Assembly (NCBI GenBank): GCA_027038095.1
Contig: JALVYA010000003.1
Location: 1 to 20,701, forward strand
DNA from: Archaeoglobaceae archaeon
GTDB lineage: Archaea > Halobacteriota > Archaeoglobi > Archaeoglobales > Archaeoglobaceae
Length of the DNA stretch: 20,701 nucleotides
Reading direction: 5' to 3'
The translations under genes and the position numbers were made by a program. Positions 1 through 7,459 of the stretch are shown one piece after another (within the stretch, counting starts at the first letter, position 1; each line of letters begins with the position of its first letter). The notes below the pieces were generated by a model. It was not told where the DNA came from. It did no database searches and saw only the letters and a list, made by a program, of their open reading frames with translations.

Positions 1-2
1 CC

Positions 3-977
3 AGAATAAAACCGATGCTCGCTATGAAAAGCTCACCTTTCGATAGCGAAGAGTGGCTCTACGAGGTGAAGTGGGACGGAACGAGGTGCATAGCCTTCGT
101 GGATACAGACAGGGAAAGGGTGAGACTGCAGAACAGGAGACTTCTGGAAATAGCTTACAGGTATCCGGAGCTCGTCGAAAGCCTGCTCGACTTTTCAAAA
201 ACCAGCGCCATTTTCGACGGAGAAATCGTGGTTTTCAGGGAAGGCAAACCCTCTTTCCAGCTGCTGCAGCAGAGAGAGCACGTTGACAGCAGGACGAAAA
301 TTGAAATTCTTTCCCGGAAAATACCGGCTGTTTACATTGCTTTTGACGTGCTTTACAGCTCTGTCAACGCCGGCAAAGACAGCAGGGGCTGGCTGATCAG
401 CGAGCCTGTTGAGAGAAGAAAGGAAATCCTCGAAAAAATCACGGAAAAAGCGAGGAGGTGTGCTGTATCCGAAACCTTTACAGGCGGAAACGGTGCTGGT
501 GAGAGGCTGTACAGGAAAGCAATCGACATGGGTCTTGAAGGAATCATGGCGAAGAAACTTGGAAGCCCCTACCTTCCCGGAAAAAGGAGCAGTCTGTGGT
601 TAAAACTCAAAAAAAGAAACACTGCTGATTGTGTTGTTGTCGGCTGGCTCGAGGGGGAGGGTGAAAGAGAGGGGAAGTTCGGTTCTCTCGTTCTGGCTTT
701 TTACGACAACGGAAAATTCGTTCACGCGGGACAGGTGGGGACGGGTTTTACAAGAGAATTTATAGACTGGTTTTACGACAGACTCAGGGAAATAGAGGTT
801 GAGAAGTTTAACAGCATCGAAAAACTGCCCGAGTTCAAAAGGAGAGTCCACTGGGTTAAACCCGTATACGTCTGCGAGGTGGAGTTTCTCGAGAAAACCG
901 GAGATGGAAAACTCAGAGCTCCTGTTTTCGTCAGGTTGAGAAACGACAAGAGCGTTGAGGAATGTCTGCCCGTTTAG
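3..977 (+). CDS. ligD: LigD-type ATP-dependent DNA ligase (5' end beyond window)
   Basis: Seals DNA breaks through a lysyl-AMP intermediate; the partner of Ku in archaeal/bacterial-type end joining. Counting from the ATG at 15, motif I is KWDGTR at residues 19-24 (K19 the adenylated lysine), motif III AIFDGEI near 65-71, motif IV EGIMAKK 175-181 and motif V WLKLK 195-199. An OB-fold domain follows (about 205-315) with motif VI RAPVFVRLRN near 301-310. The frame is open to the left edge, and the codons just before ATG 15 read I-K-P, giving the PMLA signature that opens LigD ligase domains, so the real start is probably at or beyond the edge. Only the ligase domain is visible; no polymerase or phosphoesterase domain follows. 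Ku begins about 70 bases downstream, which supports a repair pair. Family certain; exact start unknown. Confidence 0.9.
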   Translation, partial: RIKPMLAMKSSPFDSEEWLYEVKWDGTRCIAFVDTDRERVRLQNRRLLEIAYRYPELVESLLDFSKTSAIFDGEIVVFREGKPSFQLLQQREHVDSRTKIEILSRKIPAVYIAFDVLYSSVNAGKDSRGWLISEPVERRKEILEKITEKARRCAVSETFTGGNGAGERLYRKAIDMGLEGIMAKKLGSPYLPGKRSSLWLKLKKRNTADCVVVGWLEGEGEREGKFGSLVLAFYDNGKFVHAGQVGTGFTREFIDWFYDRLREIEVEKFNSIEKLPEFKRRVHWVKPVYVCEVEFLEKTGDGKLRAPVFVRLRNDKSVEECLPV

Positions 978-1017
978 TTACGTTTTAAATATGAACGCAG
1001 CTCCATCATTTCAAAAG

Positions 1018-1025
1018 TTCTATAA
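1018..1025 (+). promoter_or_regulatory. Candidate TATA box for ku
   Basis: TTCTATAA preceded by an A-rich BRE-like stretch (TCAAAAG). Its centre lies about 27 bases before the ATG at 1049, which would give a leaderless ku transcript. A second candidate, TTTTAAATA at 983-991, would start transcription near 1013. Either suggests that ku can be transcribed independently of the ligase gene. Confidence 0.4.
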
Positions 1026-1048
1026 CCCGTTAGAACAGACTGGTGTAC

Positions 1049-1813
1049 ATGAGGGCGAGCTGGAAGGGGTCGATAAGCTTCGGGCTCGTCAGTATTCCCG
1101 TCAAAATGTACCCGGCAACTGTAACAAAGGAGGTAAAATTTACACTCCTGCACTCTGCAGACGGTGGCAGAATAAGGTACAGAAAGGTGTGTGAAAAGTG
1201 CGGAAAGGAAGTCTCAAACGATGAAATCGTAAAGGGATACCAGATATCCAAGAACGAATACGTAATTCTCACTGAGGAAGACTTTGAAAAGATACCGCTT
1301 AAATCGGTTAAAAATCTTGAGATAAAGCAGTTCTTTGATCCGTCTGAGCTGAACCTGATTTACTACAGCGGATTCTACTACCTCGTCCCGGACAAGGGCG
1401 GTGAAAAAGCATACTACCTGCTCAAGGAGGCAATGAAAGAAACGTCGAGCATGGCTCTCGGAAAGATCGGAATGAGGGGCAGGGAAAACCTGATAGCGCT
1501 GAAAGCTTTTGACGGTGGCATTCTGCTTGCAAAACTGCACTACGTCGATGAGATAAGAAATCCCGAAGAGATACCGGGCTGGGGAGTGTCAGTTGACGTG
1601 AGTGAAGAAGAGCTGGAGCTCGCGAAAAAGCTTGTGATAGCCATGAAGAAGCCGCTGAGGCTTGAAGAGTTCAGAGACGAGTACAAGGAAGCTCTGATAA
1701 AGCTTATAGACGCCAAACTTGCGGGTAAGGAGGTCAAGATAAGTGAAGAGGTCGAGGCCGCCGAATCGCTCATGGACGCTCTGAAAGCGAGTCTGGAATC
1801 CGTAAAGTCGTGA
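1049..1813 (+). CDS. ku: Ku DNA end-binding protein
   Basis: Bacterial/archaeal-type Ku, a homodimeric ring that threads onto double-strand ends and recruits the ligase. The N-terminus has the family signature W-K-G-S-I-S-F-G-L-V-S-I-P-V. It is followed by the stretch C-E-K-C-G-K-E-V (C48 and C51) and VKGYQ...YVILTEEDFEKI typical of the Ku core beta-barrel. The C-terminal part is the usual helical, charged domain. Length is about 254 residues, normal for minimal prokaryotic Ku. A GTG at 1043 is also in frame, but I prefer ATG 1049 because it matches the family N-terminus and lies about 27 bases after a TATA-like box. It directly follows the LigD-type ligase, the classic two-gene end-joining arrangement. 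The CxxC could bind zinc or be structural; only one pair is seen. Confidence 0.93.
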   Translation: MRASWKGSISFGLVSIPVKMYPATVTKEVKFTLLHSADGGRIRYRKVCEKCGKEVSNDEIVKGYQISKNEYVILTEEDFEKIPLKSVKNLEIKQFFDPSELNLIYYSGFYYLVPDKGGEKAYYLLKEAMKETSSMALGKIGMRGRENLIALKAFDGGILLAKLHYVDEIRNPEEIPGWGVSVDVSEEELELAKKLVIAMKKPLRLEEFRDEYKEALIKLIDAKLAGKEVKISEEVEAAESLMDALKASLESVKS

Positions 1814-1835
1814 GTTGCTTCAAAATTCAAAAGTG

Positions 1836-1850
1836 TTTAATATTTATTAA
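1836..1850 (+). promoter_or_regulatory. TATA-box region for ftr
   Basis: TTTAATATTTATTAA lies in the 51-base gap after ku. The box centre is roughly 22-27 bases before the ftr ATG and there is no Shine-Dalgarno sequence between them (the spacer reads CTCACCCTGCAGAC). The transcript is therefore probably leaderless. Confidence 0.5.
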
Positions 1851-1864
1851 CTCACCCTGCAGAC

Positions 1865-2755
1865 ATGTTTGTGAACGGCGTGGAGGTAGAGGACACTTTC
1901 TGCGAGGCTTTTGACGTTTACGTTTCGAGAGTTGTAATAACGGCTTACAATCACTGCCTTGCCGAAATTGCTGCTAAGGAGGCGTGCGGTTTTGCAACCT
2001 CAATGATAATGTGCCCCGCAGAGGCTGGCGTGGAAAAAACGCTGAGCTTTGAAGAAACTCCCGACGGAAGGGCTGGAATCAGCATACTGATATCCCACAC
2101 TTCGAAAAAAGCGCTGAAAAACCAGCTTATTGCGAGGATAGGCCAGTGCGTCCTGACAGCTCCAACTGCAAACGCTTTTGACGGACTGGAAAGTGCGGAG
2201 GACAGGTTCGACATTGGAAACAAGCTGAGGTACTTCGGAGACGGGTACGAAAGGGAGGTTGAAGTTAACGGAAGAAAGTGCTGGGCGATACCGGTGATGG
2301 AAGGAGAATTCGTGGTTGAGAACGATTTTGGAGTTGTTAGGGGTGTTGCCGGAGGTAACGTCTTCATAATGGGCGTCAATCAGCCCTCCGCTTTGTCAGC
2401 CGCTATGGCTGGCGTTAATGCTGTGAAAGAAATGGAGGGTGTGATAACGCCCTTCCCCGGTGGAATAGTTGCATCGGGATCCAAGGTGGGGGCAAACAGG
2501 TACCGGTTTTTAAAAGCAACAACAAACGAGAAGTACGTGCCCTCTTTGAGAGGTGTGGTCGACTCCGAGGTGCCGGAAGGAGTGGGAGCCGTTTACGAAA
2601 TCGTGATTAACGGATTGAGTGAGGAGGTCGTTGCTGAGGCGATTAGAAGGTGCATACTCGCAGCCACGAGGATACCGGGTGTAGTCAAGATAACTGCTGG
2701 AAATTACGGGGGTAAACTCGGAAAATACAGGATTTACCTGAAAGACCTTTTTTAA
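1865..2755 (+). CDS. ftr: Formylmethanofuran:tetrahydromethanopterin formyltransferase
   Basis: Transfers the formyl group between formylmethanofuran and tetrahydromethanopterin in the cytoplasm. In Archaeoglobales it runs in the oxidative direction of the C1 pathway, in methanogens in the reductive one. The 296-residue length matches the family (about 297). Recognisable family stretches include the N-terminal VNGVEVEDTFCEAF, the central GVVRGVAGGNVFIMG followed by NQPSALSAAMAGVNAV, PFPGGIVASGSKVG, and the C-terminal RIPGVVKITAGNYGGKLGKY. Start ATG 1865 fits both the family N-terminus and the upstream TATA box. It has its own promoter and is unrelated in function to the repair genes before it. 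The gene ends tail to tail with the minus-strand iron-sulfur gene: the stops share bases 2753-2754 and the coding regions overlap across 2752-2755. Confidence 0.97.
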   Translation: MFVNGVEVEDTFCEAFDVYVSRVVITAYNHCLAEIAAKEACGFATSMIMCPAEAGVEKTLSFEETPDGRAGISILISHTSKKALKNQLIARIGQCVLTAPTANAFDGLESAEDRFDIGNKLRYFGDGYEREVEVNGRKCWAIPVMEGEFVVENDFGVVRGVAGGNVFIMGVNQPSALSAAMAGVNAVKEMEGVITPFPGGIVASGSKVGANRYRFLKATTNEKYVPSLRGVVDSEVPEGVGAVYEIVINGLSEEVVAEAIRRCILAATRIPGVVKITAGNYGGKLGKYRIYLKDLF

Positions 2756-3258
2756 CTCTGCCTGTTGCTGAAGGTCAAAGAGAAGCTCAGAGCGGAATTC
2801 GGGCATGAGCTTATGCATGTCAGGCACCTTATACACGCATACCGCATGCATGATTTCTCGTAAGTCTCAGCATCAAACACGCCGACCGGACAGCTCGAAA
2901 CGCAGACGTTGCAGTGTTTGCACTTACTCTCGTCCCTCCTGATTCTGAACAGGCTGAACCTGTTCATCAAACCTATCGGGATGGAATACGGGCATCCTGT
3001 TCTGCAGTGGTACCTCGGCCTTTCTTTATTCGTTACTGTGCCGTAAAACTCGTAAAGGGTTCCGAGAGGACAGACCCAGCTGCAGAATGCACGACCCACG
3101 GCTACGGAGGAGATCAGACCGGCAACCAGAAGGTACAGAAAAGCGAGTCTGTAAAATGCAAAGGTGTACGGAACGACAAACAGAAAGACGAGCTGGGATA
3201 ACCTTCTGAGTGTTTTTATTTTGGTGCTCTTCATGCTTCTGCTTCGGCAGGTTTGCAT
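2752..3258 (-). CDS. Membrane-anchored 4Fe-4S protein, NapH/polyferredoxin-like
   Basis: Probable electron-transfer protein of the NapH/polyferredoxin type. Residues 22-58 are hydrophobic enough for one long or two short membrane segments. They are followed by F-C-S-W-V-C-P at 58-64, a motif shared with the NapH/CcoG-like family, and by RTGCP near 87-90. Two ferredoxin motifs follow: cysteines 113, 116, 119, 123 and cysteines 142, 145, 148, 152, each CxxCxxCxxxCP, so two 4Fe-4S clusters are expected. At 168 residues it is shorter than usual NapH proteins. An alternative ATG lies at residue 9 (3234); the longer start is supported by a TATA-like box about 26 bases upstream, giving a leaderless message. 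Partner and substrate cannot be told: the neighbours are ftr and an rRNA-type methyltransferase, and no oxidoreductase subunit is adjacent. Confidence 0.8.
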   Translation of the reverse strand: MQTCRSRSMKSTKIKTLRRLSQLVFLFVVPYTFAFYRLAFLYLLVAGLISSVAVGRAFCSWVCPLGTLYEFYGTVTNKERPRYHCRTGCPYSIPIGLMNRFSLFRIRRDESKCKHCNVCVSSCPVGVFDAETYEKSCMRYACIRCLTCISSCPNSALSFSLTFSNRQS

Positions 3259-3279
3259 TATAGCCTTTTTACTTGACGG

Positions 3280-3287
3280 CTTAAACG
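3280..3287 (-). promoter_or_regulatory. Candidate TATA box for the 4Fe-4S gene
   Basis: On the minus strand this reads CGTTTAAG. Its centre is about 26 bases before the ATG at 3258 and no Shine-Dalgarno sequence lies between, consistent with a leaderless start. The divergent gene at 3378 has its own candidate box at 3320-3327, so two promoters share the 119-base gap. Confidence 0.35.
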
Positions 3288-3319
3288 ATTACAGTCCGTG
3301 AAGTATTAACTGAGAGCAA

Positions 3320-3327
3320 TTTAAAAA
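3320..3327 (+). promoter_or_regulatory. Candidate TATA box for the SPOUT methyltransferase gene
   Basis: TTTAAAAA lies about 54 bases before the TTG start. Initiation would be near 3350, giving a short leader of about 28 bases that retains the GGTGA ribosome binding site at 3367-3371. Confidence 0.4.
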
Positions 3328-3377
3328 GCAGTGCTGTGAACGGTCTGAAGGTAAAAAACTGAATAAGGTGAAAAAAA

Positions 3378-4157
3378 TTGAATACCGCAATAGCCATACC
3401 CTCATCTACTCTCCTGAACGAAAGGGATCCGAAGATAAAGGCGTACAAGGTCGGTCAGATAGCGAGAGCTGCATCTATTTTCAGAGTGGACGAAATACTG
3501 GTTTACAGAGATCCCCGCCTTGACGAATCCGACTACATCTCCAGTCTGCTCGAATATGCGGTAACCCCGCAGTACCTCAGGAAAAGTCTGATACCGATCA
3601 AGCGCAGCTTGAAGTACGCTGGAGTGTTACCACCCCTGAAAATACCATCCCACAAGCCAAAAACTTTAAAAACAGGTGAGGTAAGGGAAGGCGTCATACG
3701 ACGGGTTGGTCCTGACGGTACGCGATGGGTCGATATAGGATACAAAGCCCTGGCACTCCTGAAGGGTTGCAATCTCGAAAGGGGTGCCCGCGTAACCGTC
3801 AGGGTCTGTTCGAAGAAACCGTTGGTGGTTGAGGTTGAGAACCCCCGGGAGTACTGGGGTTACAGAGTTAGAGTAGTGGAGCTCGCAGAGGTATTTAACC
3901 GGGAAGAGGTAGTTGTTACTTCCCGCAGAGGTAAGGTTCCGTCTCTGAAAGAGCTGAAAGAGGTAAGAAATCCAGTGTTCGTGTTTGGAAATCCGAAAGA
4001 GGGAGTTCAGGAAATCGCTGAGAGGCTCGGAGTAAAGCTCACGGGAAGGGTGTGGAATCTGGTTCCGGATCAGGGAACCGAGACCGTGAGACTTGAAGAG
4101 GCCGTGCTTGCGTGCCTTTCAGTTTACAACTTCGTGCGAAGTTCGCCTGAGCGGTGA
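3378..4157 (+). CDS. SPOUT-class RNA methyltransferase with inserted OB fold (COG2106-like)
   Basis: Resembles the archaeal/eukaryotic SPOUT family that includes human SPOUT1/CENP-32, which use S-adenosylmethionine to methylate RNA. Residues 1-90 form the first half of the knotted fold (start MNTAIAIPSS). Residues about 93-157 look like an inserted OB/S1-like RNA-binding domain. The C-terminal half carries the cofactor-loop motifs VFGNPKEG (202-209) and LVPDQGTETVRLEEA (228-242). I chose TTG 3378 because GGTGA at 3367-3371 sits six bases before it and the product starts where the family does. It lies just ahead of rpl3, as in many euryarchaea, which suggests an rRNA target; the exact nucleotide is not known to me. 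A 112-base gap with its own promoter separates it from rpl3, so the two may be transcribed separately as well as together. Confidence 0.85.
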   Translation: MNTAIAIPSSTLLNERDPKIKAYKVGQIARAASIFRVDEILVYRDPRLDESDYISSLLEYAVTPQYLRKSLIPIKRSLKYAGVLPPLKIPSHKPKTLKTGEVREGVIRRVGPDGTRWVDIGYKALALLKGCNLERGARVTVRVCSKKPLVVEVENPREYWGYRVRVVELAEVFNREEVVVTSRRGKVPSLKELKEVRNPVFVFGNPKEGVQEIAERLGVKLTGRVWNLVPDQGTETVRLEEAVLACLSVYNFVRSSPER

Positions 4158-4216
4158 ACGGGCATGCAGGAGACCGGACGGAGAAGCGAGTCGAATTTAG
4201 AATTTAGGGTAATCGA

Positions 4217-4229
4217 AGGTTTGAAACCT
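4217..4229. promoter_or_regulatory. 13-base palindrome upstream of the rpl3 promoter
   Basis: AGGTTT-G-AAACCT is a perfect inverted repeat with one central base. It ends exactly where the BRE/TATA element of rpl3 begins. The position suits an archaeal activator or repressor controlling the ribosomal operon, but no regulator is known to me for this site and the operator role is inferred from position only. Confidence 0.4.
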
Positions 4230-4246
4230 GAAAAGTTTAAAAATTA
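4230..4246 (+). promoter_or_regulatory. BRE/TATA promoter of the ribosomal protein operon
   Basis: GAAAAG followed by TTTAAAAATTA is the best BRE-TATA pair in the 112-base gap before rpl3. Its predicted start, near 4265, falls between the Shine-Dalgarno GGTGG (4259-4263) and the ATG at 4270. An additional AT-rich direct repeat, GAATTTA twice at about 4194-4207, could serve as an upstream box giving a leader that includes the ribosome binding site. Confidence 0.5.
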
Positions 4247-4269
4247 AACACCGGGAAAGGTGGTAGGTA

Positions 4270-5259
4270 ATGAAGGAACACAGGCCGAGAAGAGGCTCCC
4301 TTGCATACAGCCCGAGAAAGAGAGCTAGCAGAATCGTACCAAGGATAAGGGCTTGGCCCGAATGCAGCGAAACAAGACCACTCGGCTTTGCCGGTTACAA
4401 GGCCGGCATGACGCATGTTGTGATAGTCGATGACAGAAAGAACTCCCCGACTTACGGGGAGGAGATAGTAATACCTGTAACCGTTATAGAATGTCCGCCC
4501 ATGAAGGTTGCGGGAATTAGGGTTTACAGAAAGACCGTATACGGTCTGGAAATAGCTGGTGAGGTGTGGGCATCTGACCTCGACTCCCAGCTTTCGAGAA
4601 GGTTACAGATTCCGAAAAATAACGGAAATCCCGAGAAGCTCAGGGAGATTGAGGATGCTGCCGAGGTCAGGGTGATAACCTACACCCAGCCATACCTGAT
4701 TACAGGAGTTCCGAAAAAGGTTCCGGACGTCATGGAGTACAAGATTGGAGGAGACGTGTCCTCTGCCCTCGACTACGCAATATCGAAGCTCGGAAACGAG
4801 ATAAGCGTTGGCGAAGTTTACGAAGAGGGTGCAATAGTTGACGTTCTTTCGATAACAAAGGGCAAGGGCTTTCAGGGTCCGGTAAAGAGGTGGGGCGTCA
4901 TAACCCTCGATGCCAAACACGCGAGAAGCAGCAAACACCGCAGAGTTGGCTGTCTCGGGCCATGGAATCCTCACCACATAAGGTGGACAGTTCCGCAGGC
5001 AGGACAGATGGGTTTCCACCAGAGGACGGAGTACAACAAGAGAATAATCAAGATAGGAGACAACGGAGAGGAAATAACACCTTCCGGTGGATTTCCGCAC
5101 TACGGAGTGGTCAGGAATCAGTACATGCTCATAGCCGGTAGCGTTCCCGGCTGTGTTAAGAGGCTTGTTAGAGTGAGGGACGCCATAAGGCCGCCCAAGG
5201 CCAGCTATGATGGTGTCAATCTAATTTACGTTAGCACAACTTCCAAACAGGGGAGATGA
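4270..5259 (+). CDS. rpl3: 50S ribosomal protein L3 (uL3)
   Basis: Core large-subunit protein reaching towards the peptidyl-transferase centre. The 329 residues fit archaeal/eukaryotic L3. Recognisable blocks are the N-terminal HRPRRGSLAYSPRKRA, then GFAGYKAGMTHV, the central TKGKGFQGPVKRWG, and RRVGCLGPWNPHHIRWTVPQ followed by AGQMGFHQRTEYNKRI. The last two form the loop that reaches the catalytic region in known ribosome structures. ATG 4270 is preceded by GGTGG at 4259-4263. First gene of the ribosomal operon, with a promoter and a palindrome in front. Its stop overlaps the first in-frame ATG of rpl4. Confidence 0.98.
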   Translation: MKEHRPRRGSLAYSPRKRASRIVPRIRAWPECSETRPLGFAGYKAGMTHVVIVDDRKNSPTYGEEIVIPVTVIECPPMKVAGIRVYRKTVYGLEIAGEVWASDLDSQLSRRLQIPKNNGNPEKLREIEDAAEVRVITYTQPYLITGVPKKVPDVMEYKIGGDVSSALDYAISKLGNEISVGEVYEEGAIVDVLSITKGKGFQGPVKRWGVITLDAKHARSSKHRRVGCLGPWNPHHIRWTVPQAGQMGFHQRTEYNKRIIKIGDNGEEITPSGGFPHYGVVRNQYMLIAGSVPGCVKRLVRVRDAIRPPKASYDGVNLIYVSTTSKQGR

Positions 5260-5261
5260 AG

Positions 5262-6020
5262 ATGAAAGCGAAGGTTTTATCCCTCAACGGAGATGTTGTC
5301 GAGGAAATCGAGCTACCTGAGGTATTCGAAGAAGCTTTCAGGCCGGATATAATAAGAAAAGCCGTCCACTCAATTCAGAGTCACAGGAGACAGCCCTACG
5401 GCCCAAACCCGCTTTCGGGAATCGACTACGCCGCTGAGAACTGGGGTCCGGGACACGGTTATGCGAGAGTTCCAAGGCTTAAAACCGGAAGCAGAGCCGC
5501 AAAGGTGCCTCAGGCGGTTAAGGGAAGGAGATGTCACCCACCAAAACCGCAGAAAAAGTGGGACGAAAAGATAAACAGAAAGGAGATGAGAAAAGCTCTC
5601 AGGTCAGCCATAGCTGCAACGGCAAACGCCGATATCGTCAGGGCGAGAAATCACGTCTTTGAGGGTGACTTACCAAAGGTCGTTGTGGACGAGTTCGAGA
5701 ACATTTCCAGAACAAAAGAGGCTGTATCTGCGTTAAAGGCTGTGGGCGTTTACGAAGACATCCAGAAAGCGGCAAACAGCAAGAGGTACAGAGCTGGCAG
5801 GGGCAAGATGAGAGGGAGGAGGTACAAGGTAAAGAAGAGCCTGCTCATAGTCGTCGGCAACCTCTCTCCGGTTATGAACGCTGTAAGAAACCTGCCCGGT
5901 GTGGATGTTGTTCTTGCAAAAGACCTGAACGTGGAACTGCTCGCTCCAGGCACTCATGCAGGCAGGTTAACTCTCTGGACTAAATCGGCGTTGAACGTTT
6001 TGGAGGGTTGGTTATGCTGA
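5262..6020 (+). CDS. rpl4: 50S ribosomal protein L4 (uL4)
   Basis: Large-subunit protein lining the exit tunnel. About 252 residues, the usual archaeal length. The tunnel-loop region RQPYGPNPLSGIDYAAENWG and GHGYARVPRLKTGSRAAKVP is conserved, as is the C-terminal APGTHAGRLTLWTKSAL. ATG 5256 overlaps the rpl3 stop as ATGA, but a second in-frame ATG at 5262 has GGGAG (5251-5255) at a proper six-base distance, so I start there; the difference is two residues. Translational coupling to rpl3 is likely. Confidence 0.97.
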   Translation: MKAKVLSLNGDVVEEIELPEVFEEAFRPDIIRKAVHSIQSHRRQPYGPNPLSGIDYAAENWGPGHGYARVPRLKTGSRAAKVPQAVKGRRCHPPKPQKKWDEKINRKEMRKALRSAIAATANADIVRARNHVFEGDLPKVVVDEFENISRTKEAVSALKAVGVYEDIQKAANSKRYRAGRGKMRGRRYKVKKSLLIVVGNLSPVMNAVRNLPGVDVVLAKDLNVELLAPGTHAGRLTLWTKSALNVLEGWLC

Positions 6021-6259
6021 TTAAGTGCTTCCTCGTAACAGAAAAGAGTACGGCGGAACTGGAGAAAAATATACTTACTGCAATAGTCGATACGCACGCA
6101 AAGAAGCCTGAAATAAGGAAAGAAGTTGAGAGGCTGTTTAACGTTAAGGTTGAGAAAGTGAACACCCTGATAACGCCAAAGGGCGAGAAAAAGGCGTACA
6201 TAAAGCTGAGTCCGGATTATTCAGCTGAAGAAGTACTTTCAAGACTTGGAGTGTACTGA
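6014..6259 (+). CDS. rpl23: 50S ribosomal protein L23 (uL23)
   Basis: Binds at the tunnel exit, where signal recognition particle and the Sec channel dock. Compact 81-residue archaeal form: [17 protein letters not shown], then [28 protein letters not shown] at 6008 is in frame but would lie directly on the ribosome binding site; GGAGGG at 6002-6007 is six bases before ATG 6014, so that start is chosen. The gene overlaps the end of rpl4 by seven bases, which suggests coupled translation. Confidence 0.96.
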   Translation: MLIKCFLVTEKSTAELEKNILTAIVDTHAKKPEIRKEVERLFNVKVEKVNTLITPKGEKKAYIKLSPDYSAEEVLSRLGVY

Positions 6260-6270
6260 GGTGGTTTGAA

Positions 6271-6984
6271 ATGGGTAAGCGCATAATTTCCCAGAACAGG
6301 GGGAGAGGAACCCCCACGTACACGGCTCCGTCTCACAAGTACAAGGCAGATTTGAGGCATCTGCCCTTCACGAAGGAAGTTATAAGAGCTAAGGTCATGG
6401 CAATAGAGCACGATCCGGCGAGAAATGCGCCAATAGCCCTCGTAAAACTACCGGACGGGAGAGAGGAGTACGTGATAGCGACTGAGGGCATGGGTATTGG
6501 CGACGTAATAGAGGCTGGAGAAGCGGTCGAGCTGAAGCCGGGGAACATAATGACTCTGAAAAACATACCGGAGGGAGTTCCTGTCTGCAACGTGGAATCC
6601 CAGCCAGGAGATGGTGGAAAGTTTGCGAGAGCGAGCGGAACTTTTGCTCTGGTTGTTTCCCACGAAGAGGACAGGGTGCTCGTTCAGATGCCTTCCGGTC
6701 AGCTCAAGTGGTTCAACCCGATGTGCAGAGCGATGGTGGGTGTTGTTGCAGGTGGCGGAAGGACGGACAAGCCCTTCGTAAAAGCCGGCAAGAAGTACCA
6801 CAAGATGAAGAGTAAAGCGGCAAAGTGGCCGAGAGTGAGGGGCGTTGCGATGAACGCTGTTGATCACCCGTTTGGTGGAGGCAAGCACCAGCACGTTGGA
6901 AGACCCAAGACCATTAGCAGAAATGCGCCACCCGGCAGGAAGGTTGGCAGTATAGCTGCGAGGAGGACGGGTGTGAGGAAGTAA
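6271..6984 (+). CDS. rpl2: 50S ribosomal protein L2 (uL2)
   Basis: Core large-subunit protein needed for subunit joining and for the peptidyl-transferase region. The 237 residues match archaeal L2. Seen are [20 protein letters not shown] at the start, the SH3-like domain around [20 protein letters not shown], and the C-terminal [18 protein letters not shown] with the conserved histidine region. GAGGTGG lies just before ATG 6271. It is followed by a 64-base gap, the largest so far inside the operon, with a T run and a TATA-like element. Confidence 0.98.
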   Translation: MGKRIISQNRGRGTPTYTAPSHKYKADLRHLPFTKEVIRAKVMAIEHDPARNAPIALVKLPDGREEYVIATEGMGIGDVIEAGEAVELKPGNIMTLKNIPEGVPVCNVESQPGDGGKFARASGTFALVVSHEEDRVLVQMPSGQLKWFNPMCRAMVGVVAGGGRTDKPFVKAGKKYHKMKSKAAKWPRVRGVAMNAVDHPFGGGKHQHVGRPKTISRNAPPGRKVGSIAARRTGVRK

Positions 6985-6996
6985 TTAACAAATTTA

Positions 6997-7029
6997 TTTT
7001 TTAGATTACGCTCATCGCTTAAAATATAA
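6997..7029 (+). promoter_or_regulatory. T run plus internal TATA box before rps19
   Basis: The rpl2-rps19 gap holds TTTTTT at 6997-7002, a possible weak archaeal terminator, and TTAAAATATAA at 7019-7029. The latter is a good TATA match centred about 25 bases before ATG 7049. Together they suggest partial termination and a fresh internal start. Transcripts from that box would be nearly leaderless, while read-through transcripts keep the GGAGGT at 7036-7041. Confidence 0.4.
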
Positions 7030-7048
7030 GGTGCAGGAGGTAAGGATA

Positions 7049-7450
7049 ATGGCGCTGAAGAGTAAGGTGGTAAGGCCGAAGGAGTTTAAGTATAGAGGAT
7101 ATTCGATAGAGGAGCTCAAGCAGATGAGTTTGGAACAGATAGCCGAGCTTTTGCCTGCGAGGGAGAGGAGAAAGATTAAGAGAGGTTTTACCGAGCAGGA
7201 GGAAAAGCTGCTAAGAAAACTCAGGAAAAAAGACAGCGTGAGAACTCACTGCAGGGACATGGTGATTCTTCCCGAAATGGTTGGAAAGACGATTTTCGTT
7301 CACAACGGCAAAGACTTCATCAGGGTGGAAATAAAGCCCGAAATGATAGGACACAGACTCGGAGAGTTCGCCCTGACGAGAAAGTTCGAGAAGCACAGCG
7401 GACCCGGTGTCGGAGCTACGAGGAGCAGCAAGTTCGTTCCGCTCAAATGA
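7049..7450 (+). CDS. rps19: 30S ribosomal protein S19 (uS19)
   Basis: Small-subunit head protein near the A-site finger. The 133 residues are normal for archaea, which have an N-terminal extension compared with bacteria. The core reads [19 protein letters not shown], then [19 protein letters not shown], and [24 protein letters not shown] at 7031 is in frame, but GGAGGT at 7036-7041 lies seven bases before ATG 7049, and the product [17 protein letters not shown] fits the family, so ATG 7049 is taken. An internal promoter may lie just upstream. Confidence 0.97.
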   Translation: MALKSKVVRPKEFKYRGYSIEELKQMSLEQIAELLPARERRKIKRGFTEQEEKLLRKLRKKDSVRTHCRDMVILPEMVGKTIFVHNGKDFIRVEIKPEMIGHRLGEFALTRKFEKHSGPGVGATRSSKFVPLK

Positions 7451-7459
7451 GGTGGTTAA

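Noticed and set aside
2801..2860. Repeated ATGCAT-like words within the 4Fe-4S gene
   Set aside because: Short and irregular, and located in the second cluster-binding region where cysteine and methionine codons account for them.
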